A DNA stretch of 49,682 nt from an uncultured Collinsella sp. GTDB taxonomy: Bacteria > Actinomycetota > Coriobacteriia > Coriobacteriales > Coriobacteriaceae. A program made the translations under genes and the position numbers. Below the pieces are notes generated by a model. That model was given only the letters and a program-made list of their open reading frames with translations, did not search any database and had not been told where the DNA came from. The first letter of the stretch is position 1; each line of letters starts with the position of its first letter. The DNA lies in the NCBI GenBank assembly GCA_900544115.1, contig UQTW01000016.1:1-49682 (forward strand). Reading direction: 5' to 3'. Below, piece after piece: positions 8,349-16,911 of this stretch.

Positions 8349-9356
8349 CTAGTCGGTGAGTCCGTAGAACTCTTGAGAGGGGACGCGGTCGGTGAGAATT
8401 TCGAGCGCCCTATCCAAAGTAACACCGTTGTAGAGCGTTTGCTCCACGGCAAAGGTGAGCGGAATGTCTACGCCCAGTGAACGGGCGAGCTCGCTGACGC
8501 TGCGGGCCGCAACGGCGCCCTCGACCACCATGTGCGTGCGTGCCTGGTACTCGTCGAGCGACACGCCGTGGGCAAATTCGTAGCCAAAGGTGCGGTTGCG
8601 CGAATGCTCCGAGGTACAGGTGGCGATGAGGTCGCCCATGCCGGCAAGCCCCATGCAAGTCATGGCCTGCCCGCCGCGGGCATGCACCAGTCGGCTGATC
8701 TCGGCCAGACCGCGCGTCATGATGAGAGCGAGCGTGTTGTCGCCCGCGCCGGAGCCGGCGGAAATGCCGCACACGATGGCGATGACATTCTTCATTGCGC
8801 CGCAAACCTCGACGCCGGTCATGTCCTGCGACAGGTAGATCCGGAAGGCCGTGGATAGGAGTAGGTCCTTAAAGGTCTCCCCTATCTGAGGGTCTTCGCT
8901 GGCGATGACGGCGGCAGAAAGTCCGCCGCGGCAGATCTCCTCGGCATGGTTTGGGCCCGAGAGGGCGGCTACACGACGCTCGTTGCCGATCTCGCTGGCG
9001 ATGACCTCGCTCATGAGTAGGCCGGACTCGGGCTCAATGCCCTTGGTGAGGCAGAGCACCGGGGTGTCGGCGGCAATAAAGGGTGCGGCTTCGTGGCATA
9101 CACTGCGCAGGTGCGTCGAAGGAACGGCAAAGATGATGGCCTCGGCGCCGTCGAGCGCCTGGGCTAAGTCCATCGTGGCGACAACGTTTTCCGGCAGCAG
9201 GTAGTCCACCAGATAGCGGGGGTTACGGTGCTCGCCGTTAATGCCGGCGGCCGTCTGCTCGCTGTGGGCCCACATGGTCACGCGCTCGGCGCGCGCGGCG
9301 GCAAGGCCGGCGACGGCGGTTCCCCAGGAGCCTGAGCCAATCAGCGCAACATTCAT
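8349..9356 (-). CDS. gpsA: Glycerol-3-phosphate dehydrogenase [NAD(P)+]
   Basis: Reduces dihydroxyacetone phosphate to sn-glycerol-3-phosphate, the backbone for phospholipids and the substrate of the PlsY enzyme encoded directly upstream. The 335 residues start with the Rossmann dinucleotide loop GSGSWGTAVAGL, then show FAVPSTHLR, CLTKGIE, ALSGPNHAEE and the catalytic lysine segment CGAMKNVIAI, followed by GLAGMGDLIATC and the substrate-binding SRNRTFG. Gene pairing with plsY is the common Gram-positive arrangement. Confidence 0.97.
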   Translation of the reverse strand: MNVALIGSGSWGTAVAGLAAARAERVTMWAHSEQTAAGINGEHRNPRYLVDYLLPENVVATMDLAQALDGAEAIIFAVPSTHLRSVCHEAAPFIAADTPVLCLTKGIEPESGLLMSEVIASEIGNERRVAALSGPNHAEEICRGGLSAAVIASEDPQIGETFKDLLLSTAFRIYLSQDMTGVEVCGAMKNVIAIVCGISAGSGAGDNTLALIMTRGLAEISRLVHARGGQAMTCMGLAGMGDLIATCTSEHSRNRTFGYEFAHGVSLDEYQARTHMVVEGAVAARSVSELARSLGVDIPLTFAVEQTLYNGVTLDRALEILTDRVPSQEFYGLTD

Positions 9357-9365
9357 GACTCTCTC

Positions 9366-10049
9366 CTACTTATCGTCGGGCTCGGTGACGCGCTTGGTAA
9401 ACGAGAGCTTGGACTCCTTACCGGCCATGAGCTTTTGGATATTCGAGCGATGGGCCCACACCACGGTGATGCCGATCATCGCCATGCAAAACTTGAGACC
9501 CAGGCTGCTGTACGGAAAGACCGCGCAGGCAGCGATAGGCAGACCGATGGCGGCGGCAAGCGAGCCCACCGACACGTACTTGGTGATGGCGACGGCCACG
9601 ATAAACATGCCCAGCAGCGACAGGCCAATGGGCCAGTACCAGGCAAGGATCACGCCCAGACCAACGGCGATACCCTTGCCGCCATGGAAGTTGAGGTAGG
9701 GCGAGAAGATATGGCCCCATACAGCTGCCAGGCAAATGACGCCGAGCATCCAGTCGCCGGGGGCTCCAGGCGCCATGATGTTCGGCGGAAAACCATAGCC
9801 CAAGTCGGCGATGAGCGGACGGGCGATAAGGACGCAGATGGCGCCCTTAAGGCAGTCGAGCAGCAGCGTGAGTGCGGCCACCTTGGGGCCGGCCACGCGC
9901 AGCGCGTTGGTGGTGCCGATGTTGCCGGAGCCCGCCTTGCGAATGTCCGTGTGGTTGAACACACGGCCCAAGATCAGGCCAAACGGAATCGCCCCGATAA
10001 AGAACGAGACCACGGCGCAGATGGCGGTCAGCAGAATCGGATTATGCAT
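9366..10049 (-). CDS. plsY: Acyl-phosphate:glycerol-3-phosphate acyltransferase
   Basis: Transfers an acyl chain from acyl-phosphate to glycerol-3-phosphate, giving lysophosphatidate at the membrane. 227 residues with about five to seven hydrophobic helices. The three PlsY motifs are visible: GSGNIGTTNALRV, FHGGKGIAVGLG, and a C-terminal motif in the VVWAHRSNIQKLMAGKE region. I take the ATG at 10049 (AGAAGG site), which overlaps the der stop by 8 nt. The 16-codon upstream extension would run into der. PlsC, acting on the product, is encoded ~4 kb upstream in the same run. Confidence 0.95.
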   Translation of the reverse strand: MHNPILLTAICAVVSFFIGAIPFGLILGRVFNHTDIRKAGSGNIGTTNALRVAGPKVAALTLLLDCLKGAICVLIARPLIADLGYGFPPNIMAPGAPGDWMLGVICLAAVWGHIFSPYLNFHGGKGIAVGLGVILAWYWPIGLSLLGMFIVAVAITKYVSVGSLAAAIGLPIAACAVFPYSSLGLKFCMAMIGITVVWAHRSNIQKLMAGKESKLSFTKRVTEPDDK

Positions 10050-11376
10050 CCTTCTGTTCCTTCTTCCTAAAGAAGAGTCGAATGGGCGTACCGGCAAAGT
10101 CGAAGGTCGAGCGCATGCGGTTCTCGACGTAGCGCTGGTAGGTGTCGTTGACCAGGTCGCTGTGGTTGACGAAAAACGTGAACGTCGGCGGGTTGACGCC
10201 CGTCTGGGTCACGTAGTGCATGCGCAGGCGGCGCTTGCCGTCCACCACGGTATGGCCGAACTCGCGCAGGTCGGTGAGGAACGTGTTGAGGCGCGAGGTG
10301 CTGATCTTCTGCGAGCGCGTCTTTTCGGCTGCGTCGACCATTGCCCAGATCTTCTCCACGCTGCGGCCGGTCAGGGCCGAGATGCGCAGATACTGGGCCC
10401 AGGGAGCCATGACGCCCAGACGGCGGTCGACGGTCTCCATGCAGGCCTCGCGCTTGCGGTCGTCGTCGAGCAGGTCCCACTTGTTGAGCAGTACCACGAT
10501 GGCGCAGCCGCGCTCGATGGCCAAGCCCATGACCTTTTGGTCCTGCTCGGTGACGCCCACGGAGGCGTCGACGACGAGCAACGCCACGTCGGCGCGATCG
10601 ATGGCGCGCAGGCCGCGAACCATGGAGTAGTACTCGATATTTTCGTACACGGTGCTCTTCTTGCGAATGCCCGCGGTGTCGACCATGCGGTAGTGCTTGC
10701 CGTCGCGCTCGACGACGGTGTCGATGGCATCGCGCGTGGTGCCGGCGATGTTAGACACGATGGAACGGTCAGCGCCCAGGATGCGGTTGAACAGCGAGGA
10801 CTTACCGGCGTTGGGGCGGCCGATGATGGCGACGTTCAGCGCATCGGGGAACTCGTCGGCGACCTCGTCCTCTTCTTCCGGAAGCAGGGCCACGATATCG
10901 TCGAGCAGGTCGCCCGTGCCATGGCCATGCAGGGCCGAGAGCGGCGTGGGCTCGCCGATGCCGAGGGAATAGAACTCCCAGATGCTGTCGTTTTCGCGAT
11001 CGGGGTTGTCGAGCTTGTTCACCAGCAGAAAGACCGGCTTGTCGCAGCGCTTGAGCATGCGGGCGACCGATTCGTCCTCTTCGGTGACGCCGGTGCGGCC
11101 GTCGACCACAAACAGGATGACGGCGGCTTCCTCGGCGGCGGCGAGGGCCTGGTCGCGGATGGATGTGGCAAAGACGTCATCGCTCTTGAGCGGCTCGATG
11201 CCGCCCGTGTCGACGATGGTGAACTCGCGGCCGTTCCAGTCGGCCGTGTGATACGAGCGGTCGCGCGTGACGCCGCGGGACTCGTGGACGATGGCGTCCG
11301 AAGTCTGGGCCAGGCGGTTGACGAGCGTGGACTTGCCCACGTTGGGGCGTCCGACGACGGCGACGATAGGTTTCAT
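10042..11376 (-). CDS. der: Ribosome biogenesis GTPase Der (EngA), double GTPase
   Basis: Essential GTPase for 50S subunit maturation. 444 residues with two tandem G domains: first P-loop GRPNVGKST at 9-17 with DTGGI and NKLD, second GRPNAGKSS with DTAGI and NKWD, then a C-terminal KH-like domain (HYVTQTGVNPPTFTFFVN). The ATG at 11376 follows AAAGGAG and begins MKPIVAVV as in other Der proteins; the 57-codon upstream extension lies within the previous gene and is rejected. Confidence 0.97.
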   Translation of the reverse strand: MKPIVAVVGRPNVGKSTLVNRLAQTSDAIVHESRGVTRDRSYHTADWNGREFTIVDTGGIEPLKSDDVFATSIRDQALAAAEEAAVILFVVDGRTGVTEEDESVARMLKRCDKPVFLLVNKLDNPDRENDSIWEFYSLGIGEPTPLSALHGHGTGDLLDDIVALLPEEEDEVADEFPDALNVAIIGRPNAGKSSLFNRILGADRSIVSNIAGTTRDAIDTVVERDGKHYRMVDTAGIRKKSTVYENIEYYSMVRGLRAIDRADVALLVVDASVGVTEQDQKVMGLAIERGCAIVVLLNKWDLLDDDRKREACMETVDRRLGVMAPWAQYLRISALTGRSVEKIWAMVDAAEKTRSQKISTSRLNTFLTDLREFGHTVVDGKRRLRMHYVTQTGVNPPTFTFFVNHSDLVNDTYQRYVENRMRSTFDFAGTPIRLFFRKKEQKDA

Positions 11377-11386
11377 CTGCTCTCCT

Positions 11387-12829
11387 TTAATGGGTAGGGT
11401 CAGCGGAATTAGTAGAGTCGGCAGGCACAATGCCAAGGATGTGCTCCAGGGTATCGAGCAGCTCATGCGGCATGGTCGACACCACATGAACCTCGGCGCC
11501 GCGACTGGTAAGGCTTGCGAGTAAATCGTCACGATGATACTCGTCAAGCGTCATGCCGTCAGCGTTGAACATGAGCTTAGGCACAAAGAGCATAACCCCC
11601 GACAGGTCTTGGGGTAGCTGCTCCAAGATGTCGCAGGCGACGATGAGGCCGGTCACGTCCACGTTGCCGCCAAAGTAGCGGTTTTTGATAGCCGTGACGG
11701 TGCCGGCGAGTCCCTGGGGCGACTCCACAAAGCGGGCCACCGTGTCGCGTGCGCTGGCGCCCGAGAGGCACAGCAGATGCTGGCTGCGGGCGGCGATGGC
11801 CTCGCGGACGCGGGCCAGTCGCTCGGCATCGGCGGCAAGCACGTCGTCGGTCTCGTCCAGATACGAGCGGATCATGCCGATGCCGTCGTAGTACTGCGGG
11901 TAACCGTCGTAAAAGTCTGCCTCGGGAGGATCGATGCCGGCGTCCAGATAGAACTCGTCGCTCATCTGGAAGGTGTGGCGGCCAAAGCGCTCATAGGCGC
12001 GGTCCTGGTAGGGACGGATCATGGCAATGGTCTCGCGCGCTAGCTCGGGCTTGTCGCTGTAGGACCAGCTAAAACGGTTCTGATGCTTGGTAAAACCGAG
12101 CGGCACAATGCCCAGGCTGGTGATTTGCTCGTGCTCCTCGCAAAAGTGCAGGGTCTTTTCCAGCTCCTCGCCGTCGTTCATGCCGGGGCACAACACGATC
12201 TGCGCGTGAATCTCGATGCCGGCGGCCATGATGGTCTCGAGTACGTCCATGCCTCGCTGAGCGTTACGGCCCATCATACGACGGCGGACGTCGGGGCTCA
12301 CAGCGTGGACCGACACGTTCATGGGACTCATGTTGCGCTGGATGACGTTTTGCACGTCCTCGTCGGTGAGGTTCGTAAGCGTGACAAAGTTGCCTTGCAA
12401 AAAGCTTAGGCGATAGTCGTCGTCGCGAATATAGAGCGTGGAGCGGCCGCCCTTGGGGAGCATGGTCATAAAGCAGAACACGCAGGCGTTGACGCAGGTA
12501 CGCATGCCGTCGAAGATGGGGCCATCGAACTCCAAACCCCAATCCTCGCCGGGAAAGCGGTCGAGCTCGACAGGGGTGACGGTGCCGTCGCGCGGGTCGA
12601 AAACCTCGAGGTCGACGGTATCATCGTCGGCCTCCCAGAGCCACACAATCATGTCGGTAAGCTGCTCACCGTTGACCGCGAGCACGCGCATGCCCGGCTC
12701 GATACCCACATCCCATGCGGGCGACTCGGGACGCACGTTCTTAACGAGCGCGCCCTCACCCGGCTCGGGGTCGCGGCTGCGCCCGTAATCGGCCACCTCG
12801 GAGGCGTATGCGGGTACGGTCTGGTCCAT
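11387..12829 (-). CDS. DUF512 radical-SAM protein with N-terminal PDZ-like domain
   Basis: A 480-residue iron-sulfur protein. A PDZ-like region at ~25-95 (VRPESPAWDVGIEPGMRVLA) is followed by a radical-SAM cluster motif with C112, C116 and C119 (TCVNACVFCF), then DDYRLSFLQGNFVTLTNL. The C-terminal DUF512 domain ends near the carboxyl terminus. Members of this family are frequently encoded next to der, as here, and a ribosome- or tRNA-related modification has been supposed, but the reaction is unknown to me. The ATG at 12829 lies 2 nt after the ispH stop. Confidence 0.9.
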   Translation of the reverse strand: MDQTVPAYASEVADYGRSRDPEPGEGALVKNVRPESPAWDVGIEPGMRVLAVNGEQLTDMIVWLWEADDDTVDLEVFDPRDGTVTPVELDRFPGEDWGLEFDGPIFDGMRTCVNACVFCFMTMLPKGGRSTLYIRDDDYRLSFLQGNFVTLTNLTDEDVQNVIQRNMSPMNVSVHAVSPDVRRRMMGRNAQRGMDVLETIMAAGIEIHAQIVLCPGMNDGEELEKTLHFCEEHEQITSLGIVPLGFTKHQNRFSWSYSDKPELARETIAMIRPYQDRAYERFGRHTFQMSDEFYLDAGIDPPEADFYDGYPQYYDGIGMIRSYLDETDDVLAADAERLARVREAIAARSQHLLCLSGASARDTVARFVESPQGLAGTVTAIKNRYFGGNVDVTGLIVACDILEQLPQDLSGVMLFVPKLMFNADGMTLDEYHRDDLLASLTSRGAEVHVVSTMPHELLDTLEHILGIVPADSTNSADPTH

Positions 12830-12831
12830 GG

Positions 12832-13731
12832 TTAGCGGCAAAGCTCCTTGATGCGCGTGACGGCGCGTTCGATGTGTTCTTGTGGGGTGGAGGCTCCGGC
12901 GGTGATGCCGATGTGGTGAGCGTCGGTAAACCACGCGGCCTGGAGCTCGGAAGCTTCCTCGATGTGATACGTGCTCTCGCAGGCGTCTGCGCAAATCTGC
13001 GCCAGGCGGCGGGTGTTGCCCGAGTTCTTGCCGCCCACGACGACCATGCAGTCGCAACGGTTGGCAAGTGTGGCTGCTGCCTGTTGACGCTCACTCGTGG
13101 CGGCGCAGATGGTGTTGATCACACGCAGCTCCTGCACGCGCGGGGTGATAGCGGACACGACCTCGGCGAGGTTCTGCGCGGTCTGGGTGGTCTGCACGAC
13201 CAAGCCCACTTTACCCTTGAGTGACAGCGCGTCCGCATCGGCAGCGCAGCTCACGACCTGCGCGTCATCGCCGGCGTGGCCCAGGATGCCCTCGACTTCG
13301 GGGTGGCCCGGCTCGCCCACGACGATCACGCGGTAGCCCTCGCGCACCAGGCGCTCGGCCGCCACGTGGACTTTTTTCACGTAGGGGCAGGTGGCGTCGA
13401 CCACGTTGAGGCCGCGCTCGCGTGCGGCATCGATCACCTGCGGAACTACGCCGTGGGCGCGGATGATCACGGTGCCCGATGTGGCGTCGTTCAAGGTGTC
13501 GGCCAGACCGACGCCTGCCTCGGCGAGCTCGCGTACCACGATGGGGTTATGGATGAGCGGGCCTAGGGTATGGACTGTAGCGGTCTCCCCCGCCTGCGGG
13601 GCGGCCGCCAGGGCCATATCGAGCGCGCGCTGTACGCCGTAGCAGGTGCCGGCGTGGGCGGCGATCTCGATGGTGGGCGCGCCGTCCTGATCGGACGCGG
13701 TCGCGGCGGTGTTCGTCACGTTCTCGCTCAT
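12832..13731 (-). CDS. ispH: 4-hydroxy-3-methylbut-2-enyl diphosphate reductase
   Basis: Last step of the MEP isoprenoid pathway, giving IPP and DMAPP through a [4Fe-4S] cluster. The 299 residues show the three cluster cysteines C30 (AGTCYGVQRA), C115 (DATCPYVKKVH) and C209 (INTICAATSERQ), substrate histidines in GPLIHNPIV and GEPGHPEVEG, and the terminal GASTPQEHI. It has a ~20-residue N-terminal extension before the conserved start. The ATG at 13731 lies 2 nt after the plsC stop; an upstream in-frame Met (13761) falls inside plsC. Confidence 0.96.
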   Translation of the reverse strand: MSENVTNTAATASDQDGAPTIEIAAHAGTCYGVQRALDMALAAAPQAGETATVHTLGPLIHNPIVVRELAEAGVGLADTLNDATSGTVIIRAHGVVPQVIDAARERGLNVVDATCPYVKKVHVAAERLVREGYRVIVVGEPGHPEVEGILGHAGDDAQVVSCAADADALSLKGKVGLVVQTTQTAQNLAEVVSAITPRVQELRVINTICAATSERQQAAATLANRCDCMVVVGGKNSGNTRRLAQICADACESTYHIEEASELQAAWFTDAHHIGITAGASTPQEHIERAVTRIKELCR

Positions 13732-13733
13732 GG

Positions 13734-14462
13734 CTAGAACCTGCCCGGATGCTCGGCGCACAGCTCGTCTCGCATGGCGTAGACGCGGTTCATGGCCTCG
13801 GACTCAAACCAGGCCAGGCGCTCCGTGCGCCTAAGCCCGGCCGGCGCGTCCGAAAGCGAGACGGCCTTGCCGGCGCGGATCCAGCACTTCTTGGGACGCA
13901 TGAGTTTTTTGCCCGCAGGCGTGATGTCGGACCAGCCGCAGATGGCGAGCGGGTTGACGGGCGCCTTGCCCATCTGGGCGATGAGCGCAAAGCCACCGTG
14001 GACCTCGGGTTTGATGTCGCGCGAGCGGATGCGCGTGCCCTCGGGAAAGATCAGGACGTCCTCGCCGCGCTGCAGCGCATGCTGGGCGGCGCGTAGGCAC
14101 TTCATATCGGCAGTACCGCGCTCCACGGGGATGCCGCCAACGCGGCTAAAGGCCCAGCGCACAATCTTGCTCTTGGCGAACTCGGACTTAAAGATGGGGC
14201 GAATGCGGCGGCCGCCAAAGAACAGCGCCGTCTCCACGGCCAAGAGCTCGGCCATCGAGGTGTGGTTGCAGATGACCACGCTGCCGCGGCCTTCCTGGCG
14301 CTCAAACAGCAAGTCAGCGTCCTCGACCTTCCAGCGCCACATGAGCTTGGAGAAGACCCACAGGATGCCCATGACCACGGCGACGGTGCCGCGAATGAGC
14401 GCCGGGAACTCGGCGTAGGGGGCGTTGTAGTAATCCTCGGGCGTCTGCTTAAACAGGCGCAT
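13734..14462 (-). CDS. plsC: 1-acyl-sn-glycerol-3-phosphate acyltransferase (PlsC-like)
   Basis: Acylates lysophosphatidate to phosphatidate at the membrane. 242 residues with one N-terminal hydrophobic helix (~24-42), then acyltransferase blocks: NHTSMAE (66-72), GGIPVERG, FPEGTR (139-144) and a proline-containing block IV (VNPLAI). Block I normally reads H-x4-D; here it reads H67-x4-E72, an unusual Asp-to-Glu change in the catalytic dyad. All other blocks are intact, so it is probably active with altered geometry. It starts 3 nt after the cmk stop. Confidence 0.9.
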   Translation of the reverse strand: MRLFKQTPEDYYNAPYAEFPALIRGTVAVVMGILWVFSKLMWRWKVEDADLLFERQEGRGSVVICNHTSMAELLAVETALFFGGRRIRPIFKSEFAKSKIVRWAFSRVGGIPVERGTADMKCLRAAQHALQRGEDVLIFPEGTRIRSRDIKPEVHGGFALIAQMGKAPVNPLAICGWSDITPAGKKLMRPKKCWIRAGKAVSLSDAPAGLRRTERLAWFESEAMNRVYAMRDELCAEHPGRF

Positions 14463-14465
14463 GGG

Positions 14466-15152
14466 CTACCTCCTTTGGTTGATGAGGCCCTCGATAATGC
14501 GGACGACCTCGTCGATGGTATGGGCGGTGGAGTCGACGTGCACGGCGTCCTCGGCGGGCACGAGCGGGGCGACCTCGCGGCTGCTATCAAGCTTGTCGCG
14601 CTGCTTGAGGGCGTCGAGGGTATCGTCGACTTCGGTCTCGAGTTGCGCGGGCGTGAGCGGCTGAGCATCGTTTTGGTGACGCTGCAGCACGCGGCGGCGG
14701 GCGCGCTCGCGCGGGTCGGCGGTCAGGAAGACCTTGACCTGCGCGTTAGGGAACACGACGGTTCCGATGTCGCGACCCTCGGCCACGATATCGCGGTCCT
14801 CGGCGGCGCGGCGCTGATGGATGAGCATGGCGGCGCGCACGCCCGGGTAGGCCGAGACTTTGGACACGTTGGCGTCGACCTGCGGGGTGCGGATGGCGGC
14901 CGAAGCGTCCTGGCCGTCAATGGTCAGGCGCGTGTCCTCGCCGGTGCCGTTGGTAAAGCGAATCTCGATCTGCTCGGCGAGGGCGTCGATGGCCGCCTCG
15001 TCGTCTAGATCGATGCCGCGGTCGAGCGCGGCGAAGGTGACGGCGCGATACATGGCACCCGTGTCGAGCTTGTTAAAGCCAAGCTGGCGGGCGATCTCCT
15101 TGGCGATAGTGGACTTGCCGGAACCGGCGGGGCCGTCGATGGCGACGATCAT
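14466..15152 (-). CDS. cmk: Cytidylate kinase
   Basis: Phosphorylates CMP and dCMP. 228 residues with P-loop GPAGSGKST at 7-15, the substrate-binding LDTGAMYRAVTFAALDRG, VAEGRDIGTVVFPNAQVKVFL, and the LID arginines in DPRERARRRVLQRH. The ATG at 15152 follows AAAGGAAG. Its position between a pseudouridine synthase gene and plsC/ispH/der matches the Gram-positive cmk-plsC-ispH-der gene order. Confidence 0.97.
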   Translation of the reverse strand: MIVAIDGPAGSGKSTIAKEIARQLGFNKLDTGAMYRAVTFAALDRGIDLDDEAAIDALAEQIEIRFTNGTGEDTRLTIDGQDASAAIRTPQVDANVSKVSAYPGVRAAMLIHQRRAAEDRDIVAEGRDIGTVVFPNAQVKVFLTADPRERARRRVLQRHQNDAQPLTPAQLETEVDDTLDALKQRDKLDSSREVAPLVPAEDAVHVDSTAHTIDEVVRIIEGLINQRR

Positions 15153-15219
15153 GCAATGCTTCCTTTCGATGGTTGACGTGCTGGTATGGTTCGCGGGCGC
15201 TGGGGGCACGGCGGGTTGT

Positions 15220-16185
15220 CTAGCCCGTGTAGCGCTCGCGGTAGGTGTTGCGCTTGGGTGCGGAGCCGTGGCTACCGTGGTGACGCGTGCGACTGGCGGG
15301 CGTGTCTTGGGGCTTGCCGCCGTTTCGCTTGTCGATCGCCTGCTTGGGCGGGATGCCACCGGCCTTGAGGATCTGCACCTCGCGGTCGGTGAGCTCGCGC
15401 CACGAGCCCTTGGCCACGCCCTCGAGCTCAAGGCCGGCAAAGTTGCAGCGGTGCAGGCGGATCACCGGATGGTGAATCTTGCTCAGCATGCGCTTGACCT
15501 GGTTCTTGCGCCCCTCGCGGATGATGACCTCCACGGCGGTGGTGCCGGGCTTGATGCCTTGGGGAGCTACGGCCTCGGCCTCGCGCGCGTTGATGACGCG
15601 GCAGATCGCCGGCTGGCACAGGCCGTCGTCGAGCTCGATGCCACGGCGGAGTGGGTCTAGATCGCGGTCGGACAGCTGGCCGTCAACGAGTGCCTGGTAG
15701 GTCTTGTAGACGTGCTTGCTGGGGTGCAGCAGGTCCTGCGACAGGTCGCCGTCGGTGGTAAAGAGCAAAAGGCCCGTGGTGTCGCGGTCCAGGCGGCCCA
15801 CCGGGAAAAGTCCCGGAAAGCGGTCGCGGGGGACCAGGTCGGCCACGCAAGGGCGCTCCTGCGGATCGCTCATGGTGGTGAGGTAGCCGGTCGGCTTGTA
15901 GAGCATCAGGTACACGGCGCCCTGGTTGAGCTTGACGGGCATGCCGTCGACCTCGATATGGTCGCGGTCGACGTCGACCTTGGTACCTAGTTCGGTCGCG
16001 ACCTGGCCGTTGACGGTCACGCGGCCGGCGGTCATCAGGTCCTCCGAGCCGCGGCGGCTCGCCACGCCCGCACGCGCCAAAAAGCGCTGCAGGCGCATGG
16101 TGTGCGGATAGACAGGCTGGGTGTCGGTTGCGGGTATTGCGTTGCCCATGGCGCGCGTCTCCCCTACTTCGTTAGTCCTCGTCAT
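15220..16185 (-). CDS. Ribosomal large-subunit pseudouridine synthase, RluB/RsuA family
   Basis: Isomerises uridine to pseudouridine in rRNA. The 321 residues contain an S4 RNA-binding domain (MRLQRFLARAGVASRRGSED onward, ~30-95) and the catalytic domain with the aspartate in GRLDRDTTGLLLFTTDG. REGRKNQVKRM near the end of that domain is the family RxxRNxQ-type motif. A basic, low-complexity tail of ~50 residues follows. I chose the ATG at 16185 because GGAGG lies 6 nt upstream; it overlaps the scpB end by 14 nt. Met at 16098, just before the S4 domain, is a possible shorter start. Confidence 0.92.
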   Translation of the reverse strand: MTRTNEVGETRAMGNAIPATDTQPVYPHTMRLQRFLARAGVASRRGSEDLMTAGRVTVNGQVATELGTKVDVDRDHIEVDGMPVKLNQGAVYLMLYKPTGYLTTMSDPQERPCVADLVPRDRFPGLFPVGRLDRDTTGLLLFTTDGDLSQDLLHPSKHVYKTYQALVDGQLSDRDLDPLRRGIELDDGLCQPAICRVINAREAEAVAPQGIKPGTTAVEVIIREGRKNQVKRMLSKIHHPVIRLHRCNFAGLELEGVAKGSWRELTDREVQILKAGGIPPKQAIDKRNGGKPQDTPASRTRHHGSHGSAPKRNTYRERYTG

Positions 16186-16900
16186 GCAAATCCTCCGAGG
16201 TCTCGTCGACGACCAGGGTCTCCAAGTTCTCGACTGCCTCAACATCTTCAACATCGGTATCGAGCAGTTCGCGCTCTTCGTCCAGGTCCTCAGCCTGCTC
16301 TTCGAGCGTGGACTGAATGCTGCGGCCGCTCAGGCGCTCGCGGATAAACTGGCGCGACTGCTCGTCGGGGGCAAACTGTTCCAGATCGGGCAAGTCGCGA
16401 GTGGAGCGCAGGCCGAACTTTTCCAAGAAGGCATTGGTCGTGCCATAGATGATGGCCTGACCGCGCTCGGGGTCGCGGCCGAGCTCGCGAACCAGGCCCT
16501 TGTCCACGAGCGACGCGATGACGCCGTCGGAGTTGACGCCGCGGATGCCTTTGACCACCTCGCGTGTGACGGGCTGGTGGTAGGCGATGACGGCTAGGGT
16601 CTCGAGCGCTGCCTGCGACAGTTTTTGCGTGTCCCAGCTCAGCACATAGGCTTCGACCACGTCGTGATAGGCGGGGTGGGTAAACAGGCGCCAGCCGCCG
16701 GCGACCTCGCGCAGCTGAAAGCCGCGGTTGGCCTCCTCGTACTCAACCTTGAGCTCGGCCAACAGCGAAGCGCACTCGCCGGGGGCGATATCCAGCGCAC
16801 CTGCCAACGCGGGTGCGCTTACGGGGTCGCTCGACACCAGCAGCAGCGCCTCGAGAGCGCCTTTGAGGCTGTTTGCCTCTAGCGTGGAAAGGGTTGACAT
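16172..16900 (-). CDS. scpB: Segregation and condensation protein B
   Basis: Kleisin-interacting subunit of the SMC condensin complex. 242 residues with two winged helices: SLKGALEALLLVSSDPVSAPAL at the N-terminus, and ETLAVIAYHQPVTREVVKGIRGVNSD, the most conserved ScpB segment, at ~95-125, then YGTTNAFLEKFGLRS. An unusually acidic tail (~190-242) follows. The gene lies 11 nt after scpA; the two proteins work together with SMC in chromosome segregation. Confidence 0.95.
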   Translation of the reverse strand: MSTLSTLEANSLKGALEALLLVSSDPVSAPALAGALDIAPGECASLLAELKVEYEEANRGFQLREVAGGWRLFTHPAYHDVVEAYVLSWDTQKLSQAALETLAVIAYHQPVTREVVKGIRGVNSDGVIASLVDKGLVRELGRDPERGQAIIYGTTNAFLEKFGLRSTRDLPDLEQFAPDEQSRQFIRERLSGRSIQSTLEEQAEDLDEERELLDTDVEDVEAVENLETLVVDETSEDLHDED

Positions 16901-16911
16901 GGTTGCCGCTC

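Noticed and set aside
9811..11397. Long plus-strand open frame of 528 codons
   Set aside because: It is antisense to plsY and der, is rich in the Ala/Gly/Val/Asp bias of a GC-rich shadow frame, and has no ribosome-binding site or family motif.
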